From an uncultured Rhizobiaceae group bacterium (GTDB taxonomy: Bacteria; Pseudomonadota; Alphaproteobacteria; Rhizobiales; Rhizobiaceae), in the NCBI GenBank assembly GCA_937944165.1, contig CALDZF010000206.1, forward strand, positions 1 to 32,791: a stretch of DNA of 32,791 nt, in the 5' to 3' direction. Position 1 is the stretch's first letter; each line of letters opens with the position of its first letter. This document shows, in pieces, positions 15,068-23,844 of this stretch. The position numbers and the translations under genes were made by a program. Below the pieces are notes generated by a model. That model saw only the letters and a list, made by a program, of their open reading frames with translations. It did no database searches and was not told the DNA's origin.

Positions 15068-17962
15068 TTAAGCTCGTTCAATTTTGCAAAGCGTTGCTTT
15101 GGTTTCTTGCATTTGGGTAACAGAGTCATACCCGTAGGTTTGAGCTGTATTGGTCGATTCACCCAAGACATAAGGATCTGCACCAGCGGGATATTTATAT
15201 CGCCTGTCTTCACCCTCTAAGTGACCACCAAAGTGGAACGGCATAAAGGCAACGCCTTTGCCCACTCGTTCCGTTATCATGGCCATTACTTTTACCTTGG
15301 CGCCTTCAGGACCTTCAACCCAACATTGTTCTCCATTACGGATTCCCAAATCATTGGCGTCAGCTGTATTTATTTCAACAAACATATCTTGCTGTAATTC
15401 AGCCAACCATGGGTTTGATCGTGTCTCATCACCACCACCCTCATATTCAACCAAACGGCCGGATGTGAGAATAATTGGATAATCCTTTGAAAAATCATTT
15501 TTCTGGATAGAGGCATATGCAGTTGGAAGACGGTAGAATTTCTTGTCTTCATAAGTTGCATATTTATCAAGAAGATCACGACGCGGCGTATAAAGTGGCT
15601 CACGGTGCAGTGGCACAGGGTCAGGAAAGTTCCATACAACCGTACGAGCCTTCGCATTACCAAATGGCGCACAACCATGTTTGATTGCCACACGTTGAAT
15701 ACCACCAGAAAGATCTGTCTTCCAGTTTGTATTCTCACCTGCAACAGCATCAATTGCAGCCTTTTCTTCAGATGAAAGATCTTTATCCCAGCCAAGCGAT
15801 GTTAACATCGCCATGGTAAATTCAGGATAACCGTCTTCAATCTCAGATCCTTCAGACCATGAACCTTCTGCTAGCAGATTTTCACCGTCTTTTTCCACAC
15901 CAAATCTTGCACGGAAAGTAAGTCCCCCCTCACCTACAGGTTTTGATGGATCATAGAGGATTGGCGTACCAGGGTGTTTCATTTCTGGTGTACCCCAACA
16001 TGGCCAAGGCATGCCGTAATACTCACCATCAAGTGGTCCGCCAACAGCCTGCAAAGTCGTTTTATCAAAGGTATGTTGATGCGCCATATGCATACGTAGA
16101 CGCTCAGGAGACTGACCTGTATAACCAATAGTCCACATGCCCTTGTTAAACTCACGTGTAATATCTTCGATCAAAGGCTCGTCATTCTCAACCTTGATGT
16201 TTTTGAAGAGTTCATCCGCAAAGCCCAATTTATTTGCAAGCTTATATGCAATTGTATGGTCAGGCAGTGATTCAAACAATGGCTCAACCACTTTATCACG
16301 CCACTGGATTGAACGGTTGGAAGCCGTTACTGAACCATATGTCTCAAACTGCGTACATGCCGGCAATAAATAAACGCCATCTGTACGGTCTGAAAGAATT
16401 GCAGAAACAGTTGGATATGGATCAATCACAACCATAAGGTCAAGTTTTTCCATTGCTGTTTTCATTTCTTTCATACGGGTTTGAGAATTTGGAGCATGGC
16501 CCCAGAAAACCATACCACGTACCTTGTTTGGATTATCCATATTCTCGACATCTTCAAGAACACCGTCGATCCAGCGAGAAACCGGAATACCCGTTAGGTT
16601 CATCAGATTTTTCTCTTTACCATCAGCCCCCGTTTCTTTTGCAAAACGGCCTTTCAGATAATCAATGTCTGTATCCCAAACACGAGCCCAGTGCGCCCAT
16701 GAACCATCTTTCAGGCCATAGTACCCAGGAAGTGTGTGTGAAAGAACACCAAGATCTGTTGCACCTTGAACATTGTCGTGGCCTCGGAAAATATTTGTTC
16801 CACCACCGGCTCTACCCATGTTACCTAGTGCAAGTTGAAGCACACAATATGCACGTGTATTATTGTTACCATTCGTGTGCTGAGTACCACCCATACACCA
16901 GATAACAGTACCAGGACGGTTTTGTGCCATAGTCCGGGCAACCCGCTTTAATTGAGAACCAGGAACACCAGCAACGCGTTCAACTTCTTCGGGGTTCCAT
17001 TTGGCAACTTCAACCTTGATTTGATCCATACCCCAGACACGCTGGCGAATGTATTCTTTATCTTCCCAACCATTTTCAAAGATATGCCATAAAATACCCC
17101 AGATTAAAGCAACGTCTGTACCAGGGCGAAAACGAACATATTCATCAGCATGAGCTGCAGTACGTGTAAAACGCGGATCACAAACAATCATGGGTGCGTT
17201 ATTTTCTTCTTTAGCCTTTAAGAGGTGAAGAAGTGAAACCGGGTGCGCCTCTGCAGGGTTACCACCAATCACGAAGATTGCTTTAGAGTTATGAATGTCA
17301 TTATACGAGTTCGTCATCGCACCATAGCCCCAAGTGTTTGCAACACCGGCTACTGTGGTTGAGTGACAAATACGCGCTTGGTGGTCAACGTTGTTTGTAC
17401 CCCAATAAGCAGCAAACTTACGAACCAGATACGCCTGCTCATTGTTATGTTTCGCAGAACCAAGCCAGTAGACAGAATCAGGACCAGACTCATCGCGAAT
17501 TTTCAACATGGAGTCGCCAACTTCATTGATGGCATCATCCCATGAAAGCTTTACCCACTTGCCATCAGCAAGTTTCATTGGGTACTTCAAGCGACGTTCA
17601 CCATGCGCATGCTCACGAACAGCAGCGCCTTTGGCACAATGTGCACCAAGATTAAATGGTGAATCAAAAGCCGGCTCCTGGCCAATCCAAACACCGTCTG
17701 ATACCTCGGCTAAAACCGTACAACCGACAGAACAATGAGTACATACTGATTTAATAACATCAATTTTTCCGTTTCCTGCACCAGCAGCAACTGCCTTTGT
17801 AGCAGTGCCTGTGGTTAGGGCACCAGCGGCGGCAATACCACCTACAGCCAAACCTGAATTCTTTAAGAAATCACGACGGTTAACCGTTGTACCCGAAACT
17901 GAAGCGGTGGTTGATGACAGTTGGGGGCGTCTCGCAACCCCTCCTACCTTCTTCCTTAGCAT
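15068..17962 (-). CDS. fdhA: Formate dehydrogenase alpha (catalytic, Mo/W-bisMGD) subunit, Tat-exported
   Basis: Tat motif NRRDFLKNSGLAVGG; 4Fe-4S site CTHCSVGCTVLAE...GAHCAKG; active-site region HQARICHSTTVAGVANTWGYGAMTNSYNDI with Cys ligand; C-terminal molybdopterin dinucleotide-binding domain. Confidence 0.95.
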   Translation of the reverse strand: MLRKKVGGVARRPQLSSTTASVSGTTVNRRDFLKNSGLAVGGIAAAGALTTGTATKAVAAGAGNGKIDVIKSVCTHCSVGCTVLAEVSDGVWIGQEPAFDSPFNLGAHCAKGAAVREHAHGERRLKYPMKLADGKWVKLSWDDAINEVGDSMLKIRDESGPDSVYWLGSAKHNNEQAYLVRKFAAYWGTNNVDHQARICHSTTVAGVANTWGYGAMTNSYNDIHNSKAIFVIGGNPAEAHPVSLLHLLKAKEENNAPMIVCDPRFTRTAAHADEYVRFRPGTDVALIWGILWHIFENGWEDKEYIRQRVWGMDQIKVEVAKWNPEEVERVAGVPGSQLKRVARTMAQNRPGTVIWCMGGTQHTNGNNNTRAYCVLQLALGNMGRAGGGTNIFRGHDNVQGATDLGVLSHTLPGYYGLKDGSWAHWARVWDTDIDYLKGRFAKETGADGKEKNLMNLTGIPVSRWIDGVLEDVENMDNPNKVRGMVFWGHAPNSQTRMKEMKTAMEKLDLMVVIDPYPTVSAILSDRTDGVYLLPACTQFETYGSVTASNRSIQWRDKVVEPLFESLPDHTIAYKLANKLGFADELFKNIKVENDEPLIEDITREFNKGMWTIGYTGQSPERLRMHMAHQHTFDKTTLQAVGGPLDGEYYGMPWPCWGTPEMKHPGTPILYDPSKPVGEGGLTFRARFGVEKDGENLLAEGSWSEGSEIEDGYPEFTMAMLTSLGWDKDLSSEEKAAIDAVAGENTNWKTDLSGGIQRVAIKHGCAPFGNAKARTVVWNFPDPVPLHREPLYTPRRDLLDKYATYEDKKFYRLPTAYASIQKNDFSKDYPIILTSGRLVEYEGGGDETRSNPWLAELQQDMFVEINTADANDLGIRNGEQCWVEGPEGAKVKVMAMITERVGKGVAFMPFHFGGHLEGEDRRYKYPAGADPYVLGESTNTAQTYGYDSVTQMQETKATLCKIERA

Positions 17963-18074
17963 TTCATTTCCTCCAATATGCCTTCAATTTAAACAAAGGC
18001 TTTTTCAAATAACGCCCAACTCAAAACCTTTTGGCGAGTTAATTCGCAGATCAAGCCTGCGAGAATTTATAATT

Positions 18075-18272
18075 CTAGAACTTCGCAGAATCATAATAGG
18101 TTTTGACATGCGCAGTTTCGCGGTAGCCAGAACCCTTTATTTCCTCAACTTCGGAAGCTTGAGCAGCACCGCCTGCAACTATTGTTGCGCCAGTCATTAC
18201 TGTTCCTAGACTTGCAAGTTTAAGGAAATCACGCCTGTCCGTGGCGTTCTTTTCTTTTTTGCTATCGACCAT
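18075..18272 (-). CDS. fdhX: Small Tat-signal FDH-associated protein (FdhX-like)
   Basis: ATG 18272 with SD GGAGGG: MVDSKKEKNATDRRDFLKLASLGTVMTGATIVAGGAAQASEVEEIKGSGYRETAHVKTYYDSAKF. The longer ORF-track start (18332) has no obvious support. Confidence 0.8.
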   Translation of the reverse strand: MVDSKKEKNATDRRDFLKLASLGTVMTGATIVAGGAAQASEVEEIKGSGYRETAHVKTYYDSAKF

Positions 18273-18361
18273 ATGGCCCTCCAATTCTCTGTCCCTCCAT
18301 GATGTTAAACTCACATGGTATAAATTTAACATTCGGCACGATGACAGGAAATCGTACCTAT

Positions 18362-18393
18362 AAAAAAAACGCTCACTCCATGGAGTAAGCGTT
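18362..18393 (-). terminator. Palindromic terminator/attenuator overlapping the chaperone stop region
   Basis: On the minus strand: AACGCTTACTCCATGGAGTGAGCGTTTTTTTTA, a 26-nt near-perfect palindrome with a T-tract, spanning the last codons of the TorD-like gene. Confidence 0.65.
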
Positions 18394-18975
18394 TGTTTCT
18401 ATTTCTATAAACAGTCTGCCTATTGCACCGACTGGTTGATAAAACTTACTGAGTTGAGCAGCTTCCAGATCTTTAAAGAAGTGCACCGCCCAAGGCTCTA
18501 TATGTTGGGTATAGAACTCCCTTTGGGTTTCCATATTTGCGGGAGTACCGTACCTCCCAATAATAAGACCAGCCATCATTTCAAAAAGCGATCCTATGTG
18601 ATCTTCAGGTTCTTTAACAGCTTCATTGCGCTCAATGCCTAACTCACGCATGGAATTGCGAAGCTTGGCTAAAGGCTTTTCATTTAAAAAACCTGTTAGG
18701 TAATAAGAGCCATAAGGCAAAAGTTCACCACGTCCCATACCAATGAAAAGAGCGTTATATTCTTCAAGTACCGTTGCTTCATCAGTAGAAGCGGCCAGCT
18801 TTGACAATGCTTTAAAGGCATTGCCCATATCAGTATCATCCCCTTCTAGGGATTTTAAATCATTCAATATATCTTTGGATGGAGATTTGAATAAAACATT
18901 GCCAATCAATGCGTAAAGATTTGCACGCATTTCATCTTCAGCACTAATAGTTATTTCATTAGCCTTTACTGACAA
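18373..18975 (-). CDS. TorD-family chaperone for the FDH catalytic subunit
   Basis: Helical TorD-like protein, RANLYALIGNVLFKSP...GSYYLTGFLNEKPLAKLRNSMRELGIER...EPEDHIGSLFEMMAGLI. TTG 18975 preceded by SD GAGGAGA is the likely start (ORF track: 18990). Confidence 0.85.
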   Translation of the reverse strand: MSVKANEITISAEDEMRANLYALIGNVLFKSPSKDILNDLKSLEGDDTDMGNAFKALSKLAASTDEATVLEEYNALFIGMGRGELLPYGSYYLTGFLNEKPLAKLRNSMRELGIERNEAVKEPEDHIGSLFEMMAGLIIGRYGTPANMETQREFYTQHIEPWAVHFFKDLEAAQLSKFYQPVGAIGRLFIEIETNAYSME

Positions 18976-19081
18976 ACTGTATCTCCTCAATTCAGAGTTA
19001 ATACCATGAATCCTAACCTGTCAATCAAAACCAGCACCTTTCAAGTATAAGTCATAAAACACAAAAACTAATGCCCTAAAG

Positions 19082-19534
19082 TCACTTTACCTCTGCTGGA
19101 TTGAGTTGAATTACACGTAAATTCAATAACATAGCGACACCCAGCCAACAAAGGTAAGGTAAAAATAAAATAGCAGCGAGCTGTGATACGGAATAAGTAA
19201 CAAAAACAAACGCCACGACTAAAATTATCAACAGAGCGATATTTATCAGCGCAGCGCGCATCTTTTTTATACCAAAGAATATATATGACCACATACCATT
19301 AGTAATAAGCTGCAGTCCCCAAAGAACAATAGAAAAGTGTGCGCCAAGCTCCCAGACAAGCCATCCTGCATACGCAATCATGCAATAAAGCAACGTCCAA
19401 ACAACAGGAAACACCCAATTAGGCGGTGTCCAACTTGGCTTGTTTAAAGAAAAGTACCATTCGCCGGGCTTGAAAATACTGCCAGTTGCCGCCGCTACGA
19501 CAACTATAAGAGTGATAATAATCCCGGATAACAT
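19082..19534 (-). CDS. tspO: TspO/MBR family tryptophan-rich sensory protein
   Basis: TGSIFKPGEWYFSLNKPSWTPPNWVFPVVWTLLYCMIAYAGWLVWE: characteristic TspO motif, 5 TM segments. Confidence 0.93.
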   Translation of the reverse strand: MLSGIIITLIVVVAAATGSIFKPGEWYFSLNKPSWTPPNWVFPVVWTLLYCMIAYAGWLVWELGAHFSIVLWGLQLITNGMWSYIFFGIKKMRAALINIALLIILVVAFVFVTYSVSQLAAILFLPYLCWLGVAMLLNLRVIQLNPAEVK

Positions 19535-19552
19535 TTCAAACTTTCAAAAAGA

Positions 19553-19999
19553 TTAGTTTTGCTCGTTGATAACTTCTGCAAATTTTTCAAAAAACTTACC
19601 AGCCAGTTTTTTTGAGGTACTTGTAACCAAACGACTACCAAGTTGAGCAATTTTACCGCCAACATCCGCCTTGGCCGTATATCTTAAAATGGTTTCATCC
19701 CCATCTTCAATGAGTATAACTTCTGCCCCCCCTTTTGCAAAACCAGCGATACCACCACTGCCTTCACCCTCAAGCGAGAATTTTTCAGGTACATTAATCG
19801 GATTAAGAGTAACATTGCCAGAAAATTTTGCCTTTACGGGCCCAATCTTCAAAACAACCTTTGCTTCAAGCTGCGTATCAGAATGTTTTGTAAGCTCTTC
19901 ACACCCAGGAATACATTGCTTTAAAATTTCAGGATCATTCAAACCCTCATAAACTTCTACGCGTGAGGCTAAAATCCGAACTTCGTCTTCTAATTCCAT
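19553..19999 (-). CDS. CoxG/SRPBCC family protein
   Basis: VYEGLNDPEILKQCIPGCEELTKHSDTQLEAKVVLKIGPVKAKFSGNVTL, typical CO dehydrogenase subunit G-like fold. Confidence 0.88.
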   Translation of the reverse strand: MELEDEVRILASRVEVYEGLNDPEILKQCIPGCEELTKHSDTQLEAKVVLKIGPVKAKFSGNVTLNPINVPEKFSLEGEGSGGIAGFAKGGAEVILIEDGDETILRYTAKADVGGKIAQLGSRLVTSTSKKLAGKFFEKFAEVINEQN

Positions 20000-20174
20000 A
20001 ACTTATCCCTTTTATATGAATCAAACTGACAAGAACCATTTAGATGTTGATAGAGTTAGAACACATGCGATTCAAGTAGGACTTTTAGTCAGTGCAGAAA
20101 TAAGTCTTGCCTATGGACTTTTGCAAAAATTCATCTATTTCCATGTTTTAACAAATACATTTTCAAAGCTTAAC

Positions 20175-20693
20175 ATGAACAAGCAATCACAACCTGATAC
20201 AAAACTCGACCTCAGAGAAGACTTTCTTGCTGGCATGCGCTATGTTGCAAATAGTGTAACAGTTGTAACAACAAATGGCGTAGCAGGCATATCAGGCGTA
20301 ACTGTGAGTGCATTTTCATCTGTTTCAGCAGACCCACCTACTGTTCTTGTATGTTTGAATTCAGCTAGCAGCACACTTGAAGCATTACAGGCAAACAAAG
20401 ACTTCTGCGTAAACGTATTGCCCGAAGGCGCCAAACATATTGCAGAGCGCTTTGCTGGCTTCCATGACACAGCAATCAGTGACCGTTTCGAGGGGATTGA
20501 TCTGACAGACTCAAAGGGGCCTTCTCCAGTAATTTCTGGTGCTACTGCATTTATATGCAAGCTTGGCGAAACACTATCATCAGGAAGCCACGTAATTTGT
20601 ATTGGCCACATCGTGGAAACACATGCAGGCAATTTTACACCACTTATCTATATGGATAGAAAATTCAAACGCATTTCAGACATAGAAGGTTAA
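20175..20693 (+). CDS. Flavin reductase family protein (FMN-binding split barrel)
   Basis: FLAGMRYVANSVTVVTTNGVAGISGVTVSAFSSVSADPPTVLVCLNSAS...FCVNVLPEGAKHIAERFAG. ATG 20175 preferred over 20016 because homology starts here. Confidence 0.88.
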   Translation: MNKQSQPDTKLDLREDFLAGMRYVANSVTVVTTNGVAGISGVTVSAFSSVSADPPTVLVCLNSASSTLEALQANKDFCVNVLPEGAKHIAERFAGFHDTAISDRFEGIDLTDSKGPSPVISGATAFICKLGETLSSGSHVICIGHIVETHAGNFTPLIYMDRKFKRISDIEG

Positions 20694-20702
20694 GTACAGA
20701 GC

Positions 20703-21461
20703 CTAAGCACTTTGTAAGCTTCGCAAAATAAATACACACCCAATTATAAACAACGCGAACAGAATCAATTTTCGAAAAGCTGCATTGGGAACACGTTCGC
20801 CAATAAGATTACCCATCCACATTCCGACAAAACACGGAACCAGCGCTAACATACCAATTATAATATTGTTCTGATTTAACAATCCAGCAAACCAAAAGCC
20901 TGAATTAATTAAAAATCCAGAAACAATAAACAACAAGGCAATAGCGGAGCGAAACGCTTGCCTATCCACTCCGATACCAACCAGATACATGATAAAAAAT
21001 GGCCCGTTTATGGTAGTAAGACTGCCAATTAAGCCAGCCACAAATCCAGCGATTAATCCAATTAAGTTCTGCTTGCCCGCAGCAATTTTGACAGAATATC
21101 CAGATAAGCTATAAATTGAAAACCCTATTAAGGTCGCTCCTAAAAGAAGCAAATGAGAATTACCTTCCAAACGGCTTAAATACCAAGCACCTATTGCAAC
21201 AGAAGGAATTAAAGCCAGCAAAACTGTCCAGGTAGAATTAAACGCCTTACGAACACCTCCAGAAGCAATTAACTGCCCAACATTAGTAGCAGGCTGAACC
21301 AGAGCAGATAGCACAATTGCAAGTTCAAGTGACACAATGAACGGCAATAATGACATTGTAATAAGCGGCAGGCCAAAACCTAAAACACCTTTTACACTTC
21401 CCGCTAAAAAGAAAATTACAAAAACGCCTATCAGCGTATCTATTTCAAGGCCAAATATCAT
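20703..21461 (-). CDS. TauE/SafE family membrane exporter
   Basis: FFLAGSVKGVLGFGLPLITMSLLPFIVSLELAIVLSALVQPATNV...GFVAGLIGSLTTINGPFFIMYL; 8-TM-type hydrophobic ORF. Confidence 0.88.
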   Translation of the reverse strand: MIFGLEIDTLIGVFVIFFLAGSVKGVLGFGLPLITMSLLPFIVSLELAIVLSALVQPATNVGQLIASGGVRKAFNSTWTVLLALIPSVAIGAWYLSRLEGNSHLLLLGATLIGFSIYSLSGYSVKIAAGKQNLIGLIAGFVAGLIGSLTTINGPFFIMYLVGIGVDRQAFRSAIALLFIVSGFLINSGFWFAGLLNQNNIIIGMLALVPCFVGMWMGNLIGERVPNAAFRKLILFALFIIGCVFILRSLQSA

Positions 21462-22702
21462 TTTCGTTTCGCCGAGTCCCGTTTACGCTTTCTAACTATA
21501 TCTACGATGAAAAGAGACGTACGCGGGATATAATTATAAGGGCGTTGCATTTTACCCACACGACCAATGATAAAGCGCCAAACTGTATAACCAAGCAAAG
21601 CAATATGAGCCGCCATAATAAAACTAAACATCGCTTGCGGCCCATAAGCCTCTATCAGATATCCCGCGAAGGAAGGCGCTAAAACAGAACCGATTGCATA
21701 AAAGAAAATCAATGAAGCACTCATTGCAAGCATCTCATCCTGCTTGGCAAAGTCACTCGCATGAGAGGCACAAATTGAATAAATTGGCAGGGTAGCAAAG
21801 CCAAAAAGAAAACTCCCGATATAAACAAACGGTATGCCTGCAACTTGGTTTGTTATTTCAATCGAAATGGCACCACAAACCAGAATGGCAAAGACACTAA
21901 ATCCAATTAAAGTTGCCCGCCTGCTAATACGGTCAGCTATCATGCCCGCAGGAAGCTGCGCCGTAAGCCCGCCTATGATTGCAAGCGAAAGAAAGATTGC
22001 AACACCATCTTTGGACAGGCCTGATTGAGAAGCATATACAGGCGCAACCATCCTAAAAGAAGAATTGGTCACGCCCACAACAATTACCCCAAGTGCAGCC
22101 AATGGAGACAATGTATAGACAAAAAATGGCTTAAATTTTTGTGCTTTTGGCAAGGATGGCACCGTTGTTTGGGTAAGTGCCAAAGGTATTAAAGCCATGC
22201 AGGCAACAACAGCTATTAGATTATAGGAGACATAATGCGCAGGCGTAAGACCAGCAATCACAATTTGCGATAAAAGCGTACCCGTCATATCCACCATGCG
22301 GTAAATCGAAAATACAGTACCACGGTTTTCATTATTTAACTTGGACTGCAGCCAACTTTCAATAACCGTATAAGCACCCGCAACCGCGAAACCTGTAGCA
22401 ACTCGCAATATCATCCAAAACCAAGGGTGCTGGATTACCGGGTGCAATATAATAGAAATTGTGGAGACAGCTGCCATAACCGCAAAGGCACGTGCATGAC
22501 CAGAACGAATGACAATATAGGGGCTAAGCACACACCCTATAAAAAAACCTAGAAAATGTGCCGACCCCAAATAACCAATTTCAGTTGGCGAAAATCCGAG
22601 TGCAAGGCCAGACAAAGCATCAAGCGGCCCAAGCGATCCTGTTCCAATTTGAACAAAAATCACAGAAATCAGCAAAGCCGAAAGAGAAATGATAAGCCGC
22701 AC
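21458..22702 (-). CDS. Major facilitator superfamily transporter
   Basis: ~12 TM segments; GLALGFSPTEIGYLGSAHFLGFFIGCVLSPY...GGLTAQLPAGMIADRISRRATLIG; 4-bp overlap with the downstream TauE gene. Confidence 0.88.
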   Translation of the reverse strand: MRLIISLSALLISVIFVQIGTGSLGPLDALSGLALGFSPTEIGYLGSAHFLGFFIGCVLSPYIVIRSGHARAFAVMAAVSTISIILHPVIQHPWFWMILRVATGFAVAGAYTVIESWLQSKLNNENRGTVFSIYRMVDMTGTLLSQIVIAGLTPAHYVSYNLIAVVACMALIPLALTQTTVPSLPKAQKFKPFFVYTLSPLAALGVIVVGVTNSSFRMVAPVYASQSGLSKDGVAIFLSLAIIGGLTAQLPAGMIADRISRRATLIGFSVFAILVCGAISIEITNQVAGIPFVYIGSFLFGFATLPIYSICASHASDFAKQDEMLAMSASLIFFYAIGSVLAPSFAGYLIEAYGPQAMFSFIMAAHIALLGYTVWRFIIGRVGKMQRPYNYIPRTSLFIVDIVRKRKRDSAKRK

Positions 22703-22942
22703 CTAAAGAGCCTTTATCAAAAGCAAGTAATATTGAGCACAAGACTCAAAGCTTAATTGAAGTTACGCCCATAGATAAATTTTGCAAGTGCTTCTGCATA
22801 GCTTGTTTGATTAAAACTTTCCACAGACTAAATCCGTCACCATTGTAAAATGAAATAATTTCGATATATTTTTCATTATTAAAAAGCAAAACATTATTAT
22901 TTTAATTAATTTACAAAAATATATTTTAAAAGGAATTCTATA

Positions 22943-23296
22943 TTGAGAAACAATTTACTTATTACTGCATTAATTTTTTCTTCAACGATATATTCAACAC
23001 CCGCCTCTTCAATGAATCTCAGCGCTGAGGAAATATCTGCCCAAATCATTGGCGTTAATTTGAAATGGAAAAATCGTAGAGGCCGAATTGGAACAATCAA
23101 TTACAATCCAGATGGAACCTTTACTTGGCGCGCTGGAGCTAATCGAAATGGAACAGGAACTTGGAACATTAAAAACAAGAAATTTTGCACAACATTTAAC
23201 AAAACTAGCAGTTGGAAAGGCAGGCCGCAGAACTGCTATCCAATCACAATCAGAAATGGCAGGTACCGCTTAGGTTCAGTTTCATTATGGAAATAA
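22943..23296 (+). CDS. Small secreted hypothetical protein
   Basis: TTG start with AAAAGG upstream, signal peptide (LLITALIFSSTIYSTPASS), beta-rich region TINYNPDGTFTWRAGANRNGTGTWNIKNKKFCTTF with two Cys residues. Confidence 0.65.
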   Translation: MRNNLLITALIFSSTIYSTPASSMNLSAEEISAQIIGVNLKWKNRRGRIGTINYNPDGTFTWRAGANRNGTGTWNIKNKKFCTTFNKTSSWKGRPQNCYPITIRNGRYRLGSVSLWK

Positions 23297-23309
23297 GAAA
23301 GAAAATCAG

Positions 23310-23717
23310 CTATCCAGGCATTCCCGAAAACTTCTTCATATCAGGATCCATCGCTGTTGATGGAATGGCACTATCACAAAATATGTTAGCGCCTGGTTTG
23401 ATTATGTCTTTTTGTTCTATACAGCCCGCCCGCAAGCCTATGACACCTTCGCGCCCTGTATTCTTGCCAGCAACTTGTGAGCCACACCTGCCACAAAATA
23501 TTTTAGTCAATGTATTGCCACTATCGGCTGGGTGACTGTACTCAGTAACCTCGCCTTTAATTTCAACCGCATCATCAGCAACAAACAATAGTGTGCCGTG
23601 CGCAGAACCCGTTGCTTGCTGGCAATCTGTACAATGACAATTAATTGCCATCTTAATTTCAGTATCGCACATATAAGAAACGTTGCCGCAAAGGCATGAA
23701 CCAGTAATTTCTGTCAT
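23310..23717 (-). CDS. GFA (CENP-V/GFA domain) family protein
   Basis: TEITGSCLCGNVSYMCDTE...NCHCTDCQQATGSAHGTLLFV...FCGRCGSQVAG, Cys pattern of GFA-type zinc proteins. Confidence 0.88.
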   Translation of the reverse strand: MTEITGSCLCGNVSYMCDTEIKMAINCHCTDCQQATGSAHGTLLFVADDAVEIKGEVTEYSHPADSGNTLTKIFCGRCGSQVAGKNTGREGVIGLRAGCIEQKDIIKPGANIFCDSAIPSTAMDPDMKKFSGMPG

Positions 23718-23844
23718 AATATTATCCTTTTAATGCAAACTTAAAACTAACACGACAAACTGACAACACTAAAATTAATTGTTTTTGAATAAATACAGGA
23801 TACTTTGATAATTTAATATAACCCAATTCAAGTAGCGCGATTGC

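Noticed and set aside
16453-16905. 150-aa plus-strand ORF inside fdhA
   Set aside because: Antisense shadow ORF of the FDH alpha gene; composition (many His/Tyr/Pro) typical of reverse-frame artefacts, no plausible SD.
15068-17962. Possible selenocysteine FDH
   Set aside because: The active-site region reads ICHSTTV with a normal Cys codon and no in-frame TGA in the ORF, so this is a Cys-type enzyme.
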